Source of the DNA: Dirofilaria immitis
Lineage: Eukaryota; Nematoda; Chromadorea; Rhabditida; Onchocercidae
Reading direction: 5' to 3'
Assembly (NCBI GenBank): GCA_024305405.1
Contig: JAKNDB010000107.1
Location: 4,324,501 to 4,388,500, forward strand
DNA: 64,000 nucleotides
The position numbers were made by a program, and so were the translations under genes. The notes beneath the pieces were generated by a model. The model did no database searches. It was given only the letters and a program-made list of their open reading frames with translations, and was not told where the DNA came from. Positions 44,601 through 64,000 of this stretch are shown here, in pieces (the stretch's first letter is position 1; each line of letters starts with the position of its first letter).

Positions 44601-47321
44601 GGAATGAGAGAGGGTGAGAGAAAAGGAAATGCTTTGCCATTAAACATTGCCAAAATTTTGTTGAAACACATCAATTGATATAAATAACAATAGTAAACAA
44701 GGAACTCATTGTTTGCAAAGTTAATATGATAACAAATGACATAAACCATCATTGTATCGATAATCTGTATCGATCGACAGAATATTTGACGATCATATGA
44801 TATGGCATGAAATAATTAAATTTGAAGATTCATATGAAATAACAAATTTGAAATAATTGATTTTATCAAAAAGCGATAAAAATTTTTACGAAAAAAAGAA
44901 CATTTTAGTATTGCATATTTTTTTCGAATAATTTGTTTTATAATTAACGAGATAAGTAGTGGTGGATTAATGAAAAATCGTTTTTTTTTTTTTTTTTTAT
45001 TGCAATGAATAATTGTTTACTAAACGATTTGTTTCATATTAGAAATTTAAAAAAATTTCGTCGAGTTTTTGGTTTTATTCATTTTTTTAAAACGGAAAAT
45101 ATATTGAAGTTATAATAGAAAAATGAGATGATATTGAAATTGATCAATTGTTGGCAGCAAAAATCGAATTATAAGCCGAGAAATGAGATGATATTCAAAT
45201 TGATTAACTTCTGATAATAAATAAGCTAGAAAAATGATATGGAAATGTCATAAGAAAGAAAGAAATTTGCTTAACTGATGCTATGTTGAATATTTCTCGA
45301 TGTATTATTCGATAATTCGATAATGTATTCGATATATTTATTCATTGTTGCTATTAGCAACCAATCTTTTCGTTGTTCATATTCAACTAATAATATAATA
45401 AAACGAAATGGCTTAAAATATTAATCAGAAGTTGATCAATTGTATGATGGTAAGCAATTGTTGATAAAATCATAATTATTAGCTGCTAAAGTAAATATAG
45501 ACAAAACAATCATGATTATTGGTTATTATAAAACAGGCATTGAATGGATAATAGATAATAATAATAATAATATCTGTATCACTTATTACTATAATGCCAT
45601 TCAAAATATGAGACTCTCGAGTTATCTCGAGTATCAAAGAAATATAACCATAATTAATAGCGACGTATACTAATGTAAAGTGGATAATTATGATTGCTGA
45701 TTATTTTAGTAACGAAATGATTACAATAACAGATTTTGATCTCAAGCTTATTTTTGTCATAATTAATTGGAAAATCGATATATGTATCGCTGATTTTGTT
45801 TGTTCTGCAGCATGATTAAGTGATCAACCTTTGATCATATTCATCGATTGAATGATTAATTACTGATCTTAATTAACATTTTCTCATAAGCTAAAAAAAT
45901 TATTTCATAACAAAAATCATATATTTTGATCAATTTAAATTGACAAACAATAATGCAAGATACAAATTGGATCGATCGATTTTCAGTTATGCAAAGTGAA
46001 AATTGAAATTAGATAAATTTCTGTTTTGAGTGAAATAAACAAGAGACAGTTGATGGCATCGATAAAAAAATATGGGAAAATAATTGATAATGGAAATGAA
46101 ATAAAATTAGAAATGGAAATGAATTAAAAATAAAATTATTTATTTTAAAAAGAACTTTTGAAAAAGGTAAAAATATGGAAGATTTATTGTTTAAAAGAAA
46201 AAAGTTCGATTTCTTTTGCAATATACTTAGGTAATTTTCCAAAGGTACAACATATTCATGAAATGATTAATATGAATATATCCTGATGACATATCGAACT
46301 ATTGCAAGTATTTCTCTTTTAAAGAATATTCTGTGGTATTTATAATTAGGTATTCGTGGTATCGAATAACCGAAATATTTTATAGAATCGATACAACTAG
46401 TCTTTGATCTCCAATTTATCAATCAAGTTTTGATCTTTTTGTTGTAGCTAATATGCCATAAATTGTGTTGAGATTGATAGATAGTCTTTACTATTAACAT
46501 TGTCGAATAATTCTTTATTTTATGATGTTAGAAGAATTAATCTTCTGTTAACCAATCAACTTTTATCACAACTAATCATCAATGCTAACATCGAAAACTT
46601 TTACGATATTTAGTGCAAGAAAATGATATGTAGTAGTAAGTTTACTTCGAAAGATTGATTGTTTCAAAATTTATAATGAACAACAATTAATACTGCTCAT
46701 TTATGCTGACAACAAAATATTATAACAAATATAAAAATTTCATTTATAAATCTTTTTTATTTTAAGTTTCGATTAGCGATATTATATTTAATAAAAATAA
46801 TTTTATTTTATCACATTTTTAGATAATATGATATTTTCGTAATTCAATTTAAACAACGCATATCATATAAATCTATTACAGATGCAAACAAAAAAACCTT
46901 TTCGTCCCTTTTTTATTCACTAAAATTCGAAATTATCTTTTGCATAGTTTATTTTTGGTATTTAATAAAATACAAAAAATAACAAATTTGAAATTAGAAT
47001 TATCAAAAAATTAGCAATTTTAAATTTAAACAAAAAAATATGAAAGTTTTAAATTTGGAAAATTTGCATGCAATTTTACAATTTCTATTAAAAATAAAAA
47101 TAATAGCATGTTTATAACGTTTTTGCACAACAAACAAATATTATAGCATGTATTATTGTTTGTTGTTGTTTTTATTTGTTTATTATTTGTTGTTATATTT
47201 TTGACTATTACTGTCATTATTGTTATTAGGAAAAATAAAAAAAGATTGATTGACATTTAAATTAATCTATTTTTTGTTTACTATCTTTGCGAAATGGTAG
47301 CATAAATGCGATGACAGGCGA
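41682..47321. other. Intergenic, upstream of IFT46 and downstream of the next minus-strand gene
   Basis: No gene recognised. It contains a 16-bp perfect palindrome (ACGATAATATTATCGT) at 41974-41989 about 310 bases upstream of the IFT46 start, a TA array at 44069-44086, GATT units at 44312-44345, GA-rich tandem DNA at 44563-44620, an 18-base T run at 44981-44998, and related 16-base direct repeats near 43754 and 43793. A possible isolated open stretch after a strong acceptor at 42781-42786 (LGLLHEPFMLSDNMP) has no partner exon. The AATAAA of the next gene is at 47171-47176 on the minus strand. Confidence 0.5.
44563..44620. repeat. GA-rich tandem repeat
   Basis: Units of AGAGAGAGAGTATGA and variants repeat three to four times; the open frames across it on both strands are products of the repeat. 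Confidence 0.8.
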
Positions 47322-53618
<6,297 letters not shown>

Positions 53619-53640
53619 CAATGGTAATTCCTTTGTTAAT

Positions 53641-53652
53641 GCTGCAAAAAGG
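53641..53652 (-). promoter_or_regulatory. Probable spliced-leader acceptor of the secreted-protein gene
   Basis: The minus-strand sequence ctttttgcag ends at 53642, 23 bases before the ATG at 53618. No upstream coding exon was seen. Confidence 0.55.
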
Positions 53653-55462
53653 AAGAAAGAGTGGAATTTTAAATCGCTATTGTATCATTTCAAAAACGTC
53701 TCGAAACGCAAAAAAAGTGATTAATTTTTTCTTTTCTAATTATAAGTAATCATATCAGTATTCGTTTAATAATACCCGATGAGGAAAACAAATGATGATT
53801 ATTATGATTACACTAGCAATCAATAACTATGATAAAGATAGTGATGATGAACATATAAATCATAGTTTAATATTATCGATGAATAATAACGATATTAGAC
53901 AATCTATAGATATTGCAATTACATCATTATTAATAAATAATAATAATAATATAAAAGATTCGACTGGTTTGTTTTAATAGAAGAATAATAAGTTTCGTTT
54001 CGTTTCACCTCATTTTAATAAAAATTCGCAACCATACATGCTTGTACATTATTAATTATGTCTTTAAAATTTCCTTACTTGATATCATTTTCGAAAATGT
54101 CTAATTATTGAAGCATAAAATTAGTAAACAATGATATTGATAATATTAAGATAAGTAGATAATACAGTAGTTATTAATAATGATAACAGAAACAGTGATA
54201 ATGATGATGATGATGTAGAAGGATAACGATAATAAGTTTGATATCGTCATATTATTTGTGTATGCATGTGCATTTGTATGTGTATGTATATGTATTTGCG
54301 CATGTATGTATACGTATGTGATACGTATGTTTGTATACACCAAATATTACGACACCGCCTCAATCCTATAACCGGTTTCACCCGATTTCTTCAATCTTTC
54401 CATAACAAAAAAGCGGCCTACACGTATATTTTTACATGCATTTGTGATAATATGAGTATATGTTAAATATTACATGATGGCAATCACGTAGATAGAGATA
54501 AATATGAGCAATATATATCTCGATATATAAAATCCGAATTAAATTAAAAGGATAATACTATATGAAGAGAAAAAATAAATAATCTATCACTATCATTATT
54601 ATTGCTATCATTATCATTTCCCAAGAAATTTTGCTGATAATATTCCATGAATAAATAATTGGAAATAGAAGTATTCAAATATGTATGTCTGGTAATTAGT
54701 TTTAATATATTTAATACGTTTTATATTTGCAGAATTTATTATTATCATCATAAGATATTATCACGGAAATTTTCATGATACGATAAACTTCTACATTCTT
54801 CTTGTTCTTATCAGTGTATAGATCTATAAGTTTGATTAAATTTCTTACATCATATTGCGATCATCAATGCCAAATATGCTTTACCTATTTATAATGTTGT
54901 TTTTACTATATTTTACCATCGAATAGCATTTTCATACAGTATCTTATCATGGAATTGTTCTTTCCTGTATCACCGCCTATATTTTACCAGCCTGTAATTT
55001 TTCCATGAAGATTATTTACAAAATTGCATTTATTATTTCGTATTTGCAAATTTATTTAATCTTATCGTCGTTTTTGTCTTTCAAGAAATCTTTTTGTCCA
55101 TAGTCCATAGTGACCTAAATTAATGATTGGTCTAATTGTTAAATCTGTGTATCCAACTGTCTCTACTGATAATAGTCCGAACGAATAACAACATGAAAAT
55201 TGAAAATTTACCAATATTTTGCATAGTTTCTATTTTTATTTAATGATCAAAAGTTTTTTTCTTTATCATATCAGTACCGTTTTTATTCTAATAGATAATA
55301 ACAGTAGTAATGTAGTATTGTTAGAAATAAATCTTGTTTATGGGAGTTAAATCATGCAATATTTATCGCTCTACAATTATCCAAAAATGAAAACAAAAGT
55401 TGAAATTTTTTTTTGTTAAATCAACTAATTTTTGTTTCTGACTTTAAAAAATCATGTTGTAG

Positions 55463-56090
55463 GCGAAAGGGACGTATGTAAATTGAGAAGCTATTGTAAA
55501 ATTCCAATCGAAGTTCAAATTACTAATCTCCGCCAGATACTTTATTCTGTCGTTTTCTTTCATGCAGAAAATCAAACGGATAAAAATATCAGTGACTCCA
55601 GCTTCATTAGTATCAGCAAATATAATTTACCTCTTCTATTTTTCTTTTCACATTAAACAAGTAAAATTGTGAAATAAATACGTCTTAAAAAAGAAGCAAA
55701 GAAAATTAGGAAATTTGGTTTGAAAGATTTGCCTTGTTTATATTTAAGAAATTGTAAATAACTGTTTAAGTTTCATTTAGCGTTAGTTATATAAACAATA
55801 TTCATATATGATAAATTTTTACAGTTTTGAAATCTTTTCGATAAAAAATTTTTGTTTTTTGAATTATTAGAAAACAAAATATAACATGAGTAAAAATGAA
55901 TCGAATTTTAAACTAACTATTTGATATAATAATCGACGCTTCATTTTTAGCTAAAAAGATCTTGAAATCAATCAGAAGAGTACCTCCTTGCCATACAACT
56001 TCGAATTTGACTCCTTATGAAAGATGGATGAAACGAATGAAATATAATAAGCGAATTCAACGATGCAAATTTAAATTTCTGTCTCACTGA
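55463..56090 (+). other. Two candidate coding exons of an unknown gene
   Basis: After a plausible acceptor (ttgtag) at 55462 one frame is open to 55655 and reads ERDVCKLRSYCKIPIEVQI. After a strong acceptor (tcatttttag) at 55950 a second frame is open for 45 codons to a TGA at 56088-56090 and includes RRVPPCHTTSNLTPYERW and NKRIQRCKFKF. Both have less A+T than the surroundings. No donor joining them, no start exon and no homology was found, so they may be chance. Confidence 0.22.
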
Positions 56091-56883
56091 ACTATGAATT
56101 TTATTGTCTTAAACTTGGTTCTTATAAATTAATTTCTGAAATAATTTTTGATAGGAAAGAATCAACTGATAATAACAAAAGAAAGTTGATTTAAAATTCT
56201 CCTATTTGATACTGCGAAATCAGCACTTACTTATATTTGCTAATTTATTTGACCCGATGACGTACTTGTTCCTTCCACTTTTTCAAAAAAATAAAAAATT
56301 TCACCAAGCGAAATAATATTTGAGAAAGCACGACTAGTCATTTATATAAAACGAATGGTTACGATATTTCATGAGAATAAACTACAAATTTTCATCAATT
56401 TTATTGCTTAATTTATAAAAAAATCGATTATGCTACCGTATCAACAATAATTAAAACTTTAAAAATTTAATTAATCAATTTGAAATTATTCGTTTGTTTT
56501 TTTCTTTTCAATTTCCTCAAAAGGAAAGGCAAAAATATTGCATGCCTGAATTGTCAAGTTTTCAGTATATCAAAAGATTAATTCTTCTAAATTAGTTCGT
56601 TCGTCCAATAAAAATTCGTCATATATATTTTACAAATAAGATGACAAACTTACCATATCTTAAAACCAAACATTGAGCAATAATTAATTTTAATGAAAAG
56701 TAAAATTATTTGTGCCAATTTTGAAGGCTTTTCTCTACCATTTTCTTCTTTACAAGAAAAAAACCAAAATTTCAAACTTGATGATATTTTGAAAAAATTT
56801 TAGATATCATTGATTATTTGATTTTGGAGGGCATACATTACGTCATATACACATTTTTTTTGCTTCCTCTTTGTCGAAAAACG

Positions 56884-56931
56884 ATTTGCTTCTCTTCGAA
56901 TCGAGAGTAATCGATTCGAAGAGAAGCAAAT
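56884..56931. repeat. Perfect 21-bp inverted repeat with 6-base loop
   Basis: Left arm 56884-56904 starts ATTTGCTTCTCTTCGAATCG; right arm 56911-56931 is its exact reverse complement; loop GAGTAA. The arms are less A+T-rich than the surrounding DNA. It could be a hairpin RNA source, a tiny foldback element or a replication-slippage product. Confidence 0.95.
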
Positions 56932-59531
56932 AATTTGTTGTCTTTTTGTCTAGTTCTAAAAATTTTTAGTTTATGTTTAAATCTTTCTTATTTTCTTAAT
57001 TTTTTTACTAATTGCCTAAAGCGATTTTTCTTTCCTTTTTTTTCTTTATGTAAGTAAATTTCGCTTCCAAAACAAAATTTGAGATTTTTGAAAAACAAAA
57101 GTAATAAATAGGCAAATGCATTACTGTCCTCATATAACAAATAGGTATATCTTTGAAATTCACTAATATAAAGAGGAAATATTATATAATATGATAAATA
57201 TTTATCTTTTAATTAATTTTTGATTTGAAATGTCTCGAATAAATTTTGAGTAAATAACTGAAAATACTTCGACGTATATTATTTTCAATATTGCATTTTA
57301 CTATAAATCCATGTGAATATAAAAAATAAATGGGAAAAATAGAAAAGACGAATAATTTTTCAAATTTCTGAAAATTTATAAAACAAATTTGCGGAAATTT
57401 TTAATAGTATATTTTCCGATGAATGAAATTTTTAATTGTAATTAATTCGAAATCAGCAATTTAAATTTAATGGAATCACAAAATTGTAGTAATATATAAA
57501 CACTTAATGAGTCAAATTACCACTCCTTTCAAGATCTCGATTAAATATAGCCTAAAATATAATTTAATATATTTATATCTAATAATATTAAAATTGATGT
57601 ATTAAATTTAAATGTAATTCAGCAATCAATGAATATAAACAAATACAACTATAAATCTTTGATATTTTGTTAACCAGTGATAATTTCATTGCAACAAATA
57701 AGAATGGCATCTGATGTGATATGGGCAGATAATCATTCGTTTTTTTATCAATGCATTAATTTGCAAACTTCGATAGAACTTAAATAACGACGATATGAAA
57801 TCATCCATGTAAATATTAAAACACTTGAAAATCAATGCTCTATCGTTATACAATTCTATTCTTGAGGGTTATTGGATTTGATCACAACTATAATTTGAGA
57901 TAAGCATAATTTGAGATAATCATTTTAAAGAAAATTTGACATTTATTTTTACCTGATAATTTTTCTAATTTTTTACTAATAATTTAGATTTCATTCTTTA
58001 GAATTATTTGATTATTTAATATAACATAATTCTAGGAACTGCTATTAAAGCTAATGCTTTGTTCTGATAAGAAAGATATAGAGATGGAATGAGACAATGA
58101 GTGATTAACAATTTGTACTGTTTTTCTTGTATCCTTAAAATCGCATTTAAATAGAAATTGTGATATTTTAAAGCGAACAATGATCTGAAACTACCGCAGT
58201 CAGCGGTTGATTGATGTTAAATGATTCAATTCGCTGAAATGTATGATTGATGTTGAAAATTAATTCATAGTGTAATAGAAATGAAACGGAGCAGTAATTC
58301 CGTTTTCGGCTTTGAGAATTAAATAAAAAAATTAAATTTTGGATAGAAATTGTTGAAAACTGACAAAATTCTCGAATATGGTTTAGAAGGAAAAGGAAAA
58401 AAACTCATTCAATGATATATTTCGATAAAATTTTGGTTAAAGATCATTTTTGAAATTTATCACATATTTTTCGTTTTCTTTTAAATTATTCGTTCTATCG
58501 CTTTCTTAATTTTATTTCATCTCATATATCATAAATAAATCAGCAATGATTTCGATATAACAATATTGTATACTTTGATCAATTTTGTATAGATGCTCAA
58601 AATAGCAAACATATACATGTAATTATTACATATGTCCATTATGGATGAATCTGACTAAATAATTTTTGCAAAAAAAAATAAAAATTTGAATTTGAATGAA
58701 ATTTTGATGAAATCGAAAAGTAGTGATAATGATTATTTCAATTTATAAGCTATGATACAAATGTATAATTCCAGTAACGATCAATTCATTCATAATACAG
58801 TATTGTTTTAGAAAGATAAGAAAAAGGATACGAAATTATCGGCTAAAATTTTTTTTTGTTATAAAATTGAAAGAACTGAATAAAAAATATCTTTCGACAT
58901 TTTCTTTAGCATTTTCAAAACTATGATGTCAAGAATAGATATATATTCACTTCGGGATTAAAAAATTCAATCACTTTGTCATGATCCTAATCTTGATTGA
59001 TTCATTTAATGATAGATATAGGTTGTTTGAATATTAGTTAATAATTGTTTCTCGTGAAAATCGTGTTTTTATTATCATTATTATCAAAATTCGCTTATTG
59101 CTAATAAAATGGATAATGAATTATGAAGCTAAGATTTTATTTGGAAATGTTTTAGCGTAAAAACTGCTTACTTTCTTTTCATTGCTAATTATGCTGTTTT
59201 ATCGCTTCCCAAAATATTGAATTTTACACTATAAAAAAATCGATAGTATCATTAAATATACATGAATTATTATGTATGATATGTGGGTATACTTGTCTAT
59301 AAAATATGCATAAAAAATAAAATAAAATTTACCTTCAAAATAAAAAAACAGCGATCGATCAGTGAATTACTGAATCGATCGATTCATAACTAAAATAACA
59401 ACGTACTGTAGGGCTATTCAAAATTCAATTATACTACAATGATGCATAAATAATGATTTCATTCAAAACAATGGGACCATTTCTTTATATAATTTTACAG
59501 TCATCTCTAATATGTTATGTCATAATAAAAA

Positions 59532-59920
59532 TATAAAAACAAATTATATTCAACGATAATTAATTAGGAATAACTAATCACTAATAAAAGTTAGCAATGA
59601 ATAAATTATATTGAATAAAAGCTAATTGTTAATGAACTATTTACTAAATATTGGGTTAAATTTCGAGAATTTAAAATCATTATAAATTATATTATTTAAA
59701 ATCATAATAAATTATATTTAAAATCATTATAAATTTTATGTCAAATGGTACAATAAAATTTTTCCGGAAGACGATTTTTTAAAATTTCGCATGAAATATT
59801 TTCATTTTATTTGAATTATTTGAATATAAATTATTTGAATATTATTTAAATATAACAAAATTATAAAAACAAATTATATTCAACGATAATTAATTAGGAA
59901 TAACTAATCACTAATAAAAG
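59532..59920. repeat. 59-bp exact direct repeat, 330 bp apart
   Basis: Copies at 59532-59590 and 59862-59920 are identical and start tataaaaacaaattat; the interval contains further short tandem units of AAAATCATTATAAATTATA (59675-59740). Confidence 0.9.
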
Positions 59921-60409
59921 CGAATATAAATTCTTATTTGAATATAAATTTTAAGGAATTACCAGATTTAACTGAAATAAAATAAAAATTATATTTGAAA
60001 TTAAAACAATTTTGGCATATTTTTAACATAATGCAAAGAGATTTTATAAATATTTTATAAATTTCTTTCGCAATATTTAATAAAATTTTGCGTATTTCAC
60101 AAATAAATTATGCGAAAATATTAAAATTATTATTCGCTAATTTTCTATCATTAATTTTACAAATTTTAGGTAATCTATTCTTTCAAATTAATTATTATTA
60201 TTTTCAATATTGTAATATGATTGCTGTTTTCTAACTTGCAATATATATATCGCCAGATAAATGCTTTAAATTCTCGGCTAGATATTTGTCTTACTATCGT
60301 GATATAACGAACAAGTTTATCAAAATATAATTAATTTAGTTGAATTCTTTCTTTACTCATCTCCACTTTCAGAAGACAACAATTTTAGGGAATTTAAGAA
60401 TTGCTCGAA

Positions 60410-60453
60410 AATAATCATAGCATGTATTTTTGAGAATAATCATAGCATGTATT
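60410..60453. repeat. Two-copy 25-bp tandem repeat
   Basis: AATAATCATAGCATGTATT occurs at 60410-60428 and again at 60435-60453. Confidence 0.85.
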
Positions 60454-63400
60454 CCTCAACCTTTGAATTAACAACATTCACAACGACCAATTATTCTTTA
60501 CTTATTCCAAATTTATTCATTTGCTAATTTATAAGATTACCTCGTAGTTACTCTGACGGAAATTTTTATTTCATCTGAATTTATCAAAATCAAATTTGAT
60601 GTAGCTGAAACTTCTGAAGCATATTATATTTATAGTATTAGAGCCTTTCCCATCATAATTTTCATCGTAGATTTTTCCATGAGGATTTATTCTTGGTGAA
60701 CTCATTTATTATTTAATAAAACAACATGAATAATTATTTTTTTTTCACCACATAATATGGATTTTATCTAAATATTTCGATATTGAATTATTATTTCAAG
60801 TTTAAATGACATCGATAAAGAAAGATGTTTTATAAGAAAAATGATATAATTTTGATATCATTTTGCTATTAATTAATTGATAAATATTAATTAAATAAAA
60901 GAGACTGAGCAATTTTCTGTAAATAAAAGAATAGAAAGAAACAGATTAAATCTTGAACATAAATTTCTGATGCATCATAAAATTTTAAACAAGGAGTAAA
61001 TTGCGTTATGTAATAAATTATAGTTATAAACTTGCTCAAACAATGATAACGAAACAATGATAATTGGATAGCGAAAGATTTAATCAGATAATTGAAATTA
61101 AATAAGGGACGTTGAATGAGAAATGAAATGATTGATTAAATGACTAAAAAAATTCCAAATCTTACCACTGTTTTTATATTTTATCTATGTAAAACGAAAA
61201 ATATGAACATTTGAAAAAGTTGTATTTTTACATGTATTTAATTAATATTCAATCAATTGAAACTTGACATTTCATTCAACTTCTTTTACATTAATTAATG
61301 AAAGTGTAATGAATAGTTGAAGAAATGATAATGTCGGATAGAAAGGACTGAATGAATAAAAAAAAATGGAAAAAGAACGAGAAACATTAAGTTTTTGATC
61401 TGTATTGTATGATTTATAGTGTTTGAGAATAAAAAAATGAAGAAATGAAAAATGTATTTTCTCAATTAAGAATTTACTAATTTTACTTTTGCTTCCATAA
61501 TGATACAATGGAAAGTATGAAATCGAAATAATTTTAATTAATTTGTTTTCTTTATGAATAAATCATAAATAAAAAATAACACAAAGTAAAGTTAAATATA
61601 AAAGATTGCATGGAAATTACAAGAAAAAATTTTAATATAGTAAATATATTGTTATTCGGTTTTTCATATTTCAAATCGCAAATTCAAGACAAGCAAAAAT
61701 TCAACTTACGGCGAAAAAAAATGTACAAAATTCACAAATAATTAAATCAACATAATATATAAAGTATTCCTAGTTACAAAGTCCATAATTAGAAGCATTT
61801 ATGATATAAAATTATGATAATAAATTATAATATAAAATTATGGCATAAATTATAATATAAAAATTTATAGTATTACGATACAAATTATCTTACAATTACG
61901 GTAAATTTACAGTAAAAATATCATGGTACAAATCGTTATAGAAAAAATTATGATGTCATGGTATAATTATAATGAAATTATGGTAGTAAAAAATTATGTC
62001 AAATCGAGTGGATATATGACATAAATATATGAAGAAATTTGGATTTAGTTTCCTAATTCGTTGTTTAGGTCTGATTAATAGAATTGCTAACGTTTTTATC
62101 AATAATTTTCTAATCAATCTTCATAAAGTTTGCAAATAATTCAACCTTATGTTTGTGCTGCAATAATATGAAATGAATTAATCGGTTTTGGTCATGTCAA
62201 ATGTTGTTATGTTAAGTTTGCCATGTTAAACTTAATGCTGAAATTAAAATAGTAAAAGTAATTTGATGAATTCTTTCATCTATTCTTTCAATGTAATCAT
62301 TAATCATATCCGAATTCATTATAATTCAAAAAACATGACACATTACTTATAATAATGACATAGTTTCAATAAATATAATATAAAAATTATAAACTTCCAA
62401 TCGAAATAATAAATATTTGCGTTATGCAAGATCAAGCAATCAATGATATTTATTGATATTGAAATTTGTCGAGAAAAACTTGAAGGATTGTTTGCTGATC
62501 ATATGTAGTTGACAGCAAAGAAAGGACTATAAATGGAACATAATATATTATTATCATATCTAATTAGAATTATAAAAATATGTTATAATTAAGTAAAAGT
62601 TGAAACAAATTAATTTTTTTCTTTCAATCAAAAAATATTTTGTTCAATATATTAACAATTAATAATATACTTCTTTTTTCCAATTTTTTATATTATATCA
62701 GTGATTACAATGACATCATGGATTTGAAGAAATGTTTTTTGCTATTGTCATTGTATTATATTTGAAATTAATTTAATTGTTATATATTACACATAGTTGA
62801 ATAATAATTGGGATATATATTTTAAAGAGATCTATTTATAATTATTTATTTTATGATAATTGCCGGTTTTGAGGGAATTTATTAATTTTTTATTCATTGC
62901 CAATAGTTTGATAGATAAATTTTAATCTGAGGTTAGATGAGTTGTTGAATTATGATAAAAAATTATAATATGAATTACGATAATGATTACTATTTAGTAA
63001 TTAATAATTATCCGCTATTTATAAACATAGCTTTTTAAGGATATATTATAATTCAAAAACTAAATAAATTGCGGAAATGCGATGATAATTATTATTTTAA
63101 TAATTAATGATAGCTCGCTCTGAAACATTTAATAATAGTCTTTCGAAATATTATTTTTTATTTGCTTTGCAAAATTTATATTAATAAAAAATTAAAATTG
63201 TTTGCTAAAAAATTTCTTAGTTTATAAAATGGGAAAAAGTTTTAAATAGTTGTTGATGTGGTGCTGATTTCTTGTTAATTCATTAAAACGAATAATTAAT
63301 TATCGAAAATAATTCATTAATGTTATCTAAGTTTTACTATACGTATATGATAATTATAGTGTTAAGTATATTTCTCTAAAAGGCGAATAATTTTGAGATA

Positions 63401-64000
63401 GATATTTCAAAAAATTAGGAAAAGTTTAAAATTTTTTATAACATTATTTTATTATTACCGAAAAATGAGACTTAATCTAAGATTCCGAATCTTTGCTGAA
63501 ATTGGAATTTTCTAATTTTTGTAATTTTAAGATTTTATAAAAATTTATTTGAATATTATACAGAAAGCTTGGATTTACAAAAGATGTAATTAAAAATTTC
63601 AAGATTTTAAATTACCTAAAAATAATAATATTTATTTGGTTGAAAATAAAACTTTCATTGAATTGGAAAAGAGTTAAAAATTATAAAAAGGAAAAATATG
63701 AAATGGAATAACAATAAGTTGCTTCATTTGGAAATAAATAAACATAAAAAATATTGATGATGAGAGAAATAAAAATCTTAAATTTTTCTTTTAAAATAAT
63801 CAGCTATATTAATTCCAACTCTTTTTCTACATTTTGTAAATAGCAAAAAATTTAGTTTAAAACTCATTCAAATATAATTTTCCATTCGACGTTAAAAATT
63901 AAAGTTATCAATGCATTCGTAATTTCTTTCTATAAATTAATTCGTTAAGTTTAAAACGGGATTGCTTATTATTACTATTGTAACTCTTTATGTTTATTCA

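Larger units (their letters stand above)
53653..64000. other. Gene-poor right end, A+T-rich with repeats
   Basis: No gene can be assigned with confidence in about 10 kb. It contains a TG-rich run at 54255-54340 followed by a less A+T-rich patch at 54340-54425, two candidate exons (55463-55655 and 55951-56090), a perfect hairpin at 56884-56931, a 59-bp exact direct repeat (59532 and 59862), a 25-bp tandem repeat at 60410-60453 and low-complexity AAATTATGATA-like repeats at 61800-61990. Confidence 0.5.

Noticed and set aside
54255..54425. TG-rich run plus less A+T-rich patch as a coding exon or structural RNA
   Set aside because: Short frames on both strands look equally plausible, and no cloverleaf or conserved RNA box was seen.

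Overview
This is nuclear DNA of a nematode. The evidence is the strong A+T bias, GT-AG introns of about 100 to 1,900 bases, pyrimidine-rich acceptors ending in cag or tag a few bases before start codons (typical of spliced-leader trans-splicing), a cuticle collagen, a patched-related (PTR) protein and nematode-type secreted Cys-rich proteins. The long introns and composition suit a spirurid or filarial (clade III) worm better than Caenorhabditis, but I cannot name the species. No virus, bacterial insert, CRISPR array, rRNA or tRNA was recognised.

Layout, plus strand: the 3' half of a protein kinase N gene (33-3531, entering from the left edge); a small two-helix membrane protein, possibly a complex I NDUFC2-like subunit (5749-6626); a nine-exon cuticle collagen (10402-13479); an 18-exon PTR protein with a sterol-sensing-type domain (20338-29704). 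Minus strand: a secreted Cys-rich protein resembling nematode CPG4-domain proteins (32828-35877); the intraflagellar transport protein IFT46/DYF-6 (38640-41661); an unnamed secreted Cys-rich protein (47322-53618). The last 10 kb and the large gaps between genes are A+T-rich DNA with microsatellites, short tandem repeats and a few hairpins, and no convincing gene.

The genes do not form an obvious pathway. Collagen and PTR proteins both belong to cuticle and epidermal biology, IFT46 to sensory cilia and PKN to muscle and cytoskeletal signalling. PKN and IFT46 lie about 35 kb apart. From memory, their C. elegans orthologues pkn-1 (F46F6.2) and dyf-6 (F46F6.4) are close neighbours on X, so this may be an old linkage.

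The reader should know that several conserved exons carry single-base frame breaks, nearly all in short A, T or C runs. Correcting them restores family-typical protein and intron phase. I read them as sequence or assembly errors, not pseudogenes. Gene coordinates therefore span these breaks. I found no clearly new biological system. The most unusual items are a perfect 21-bp hairpin near 56.9 kb, a collagen whose eight introns are all phase 1, a GC-AG intron in PKN and a non-AG acceptor in IFT46.
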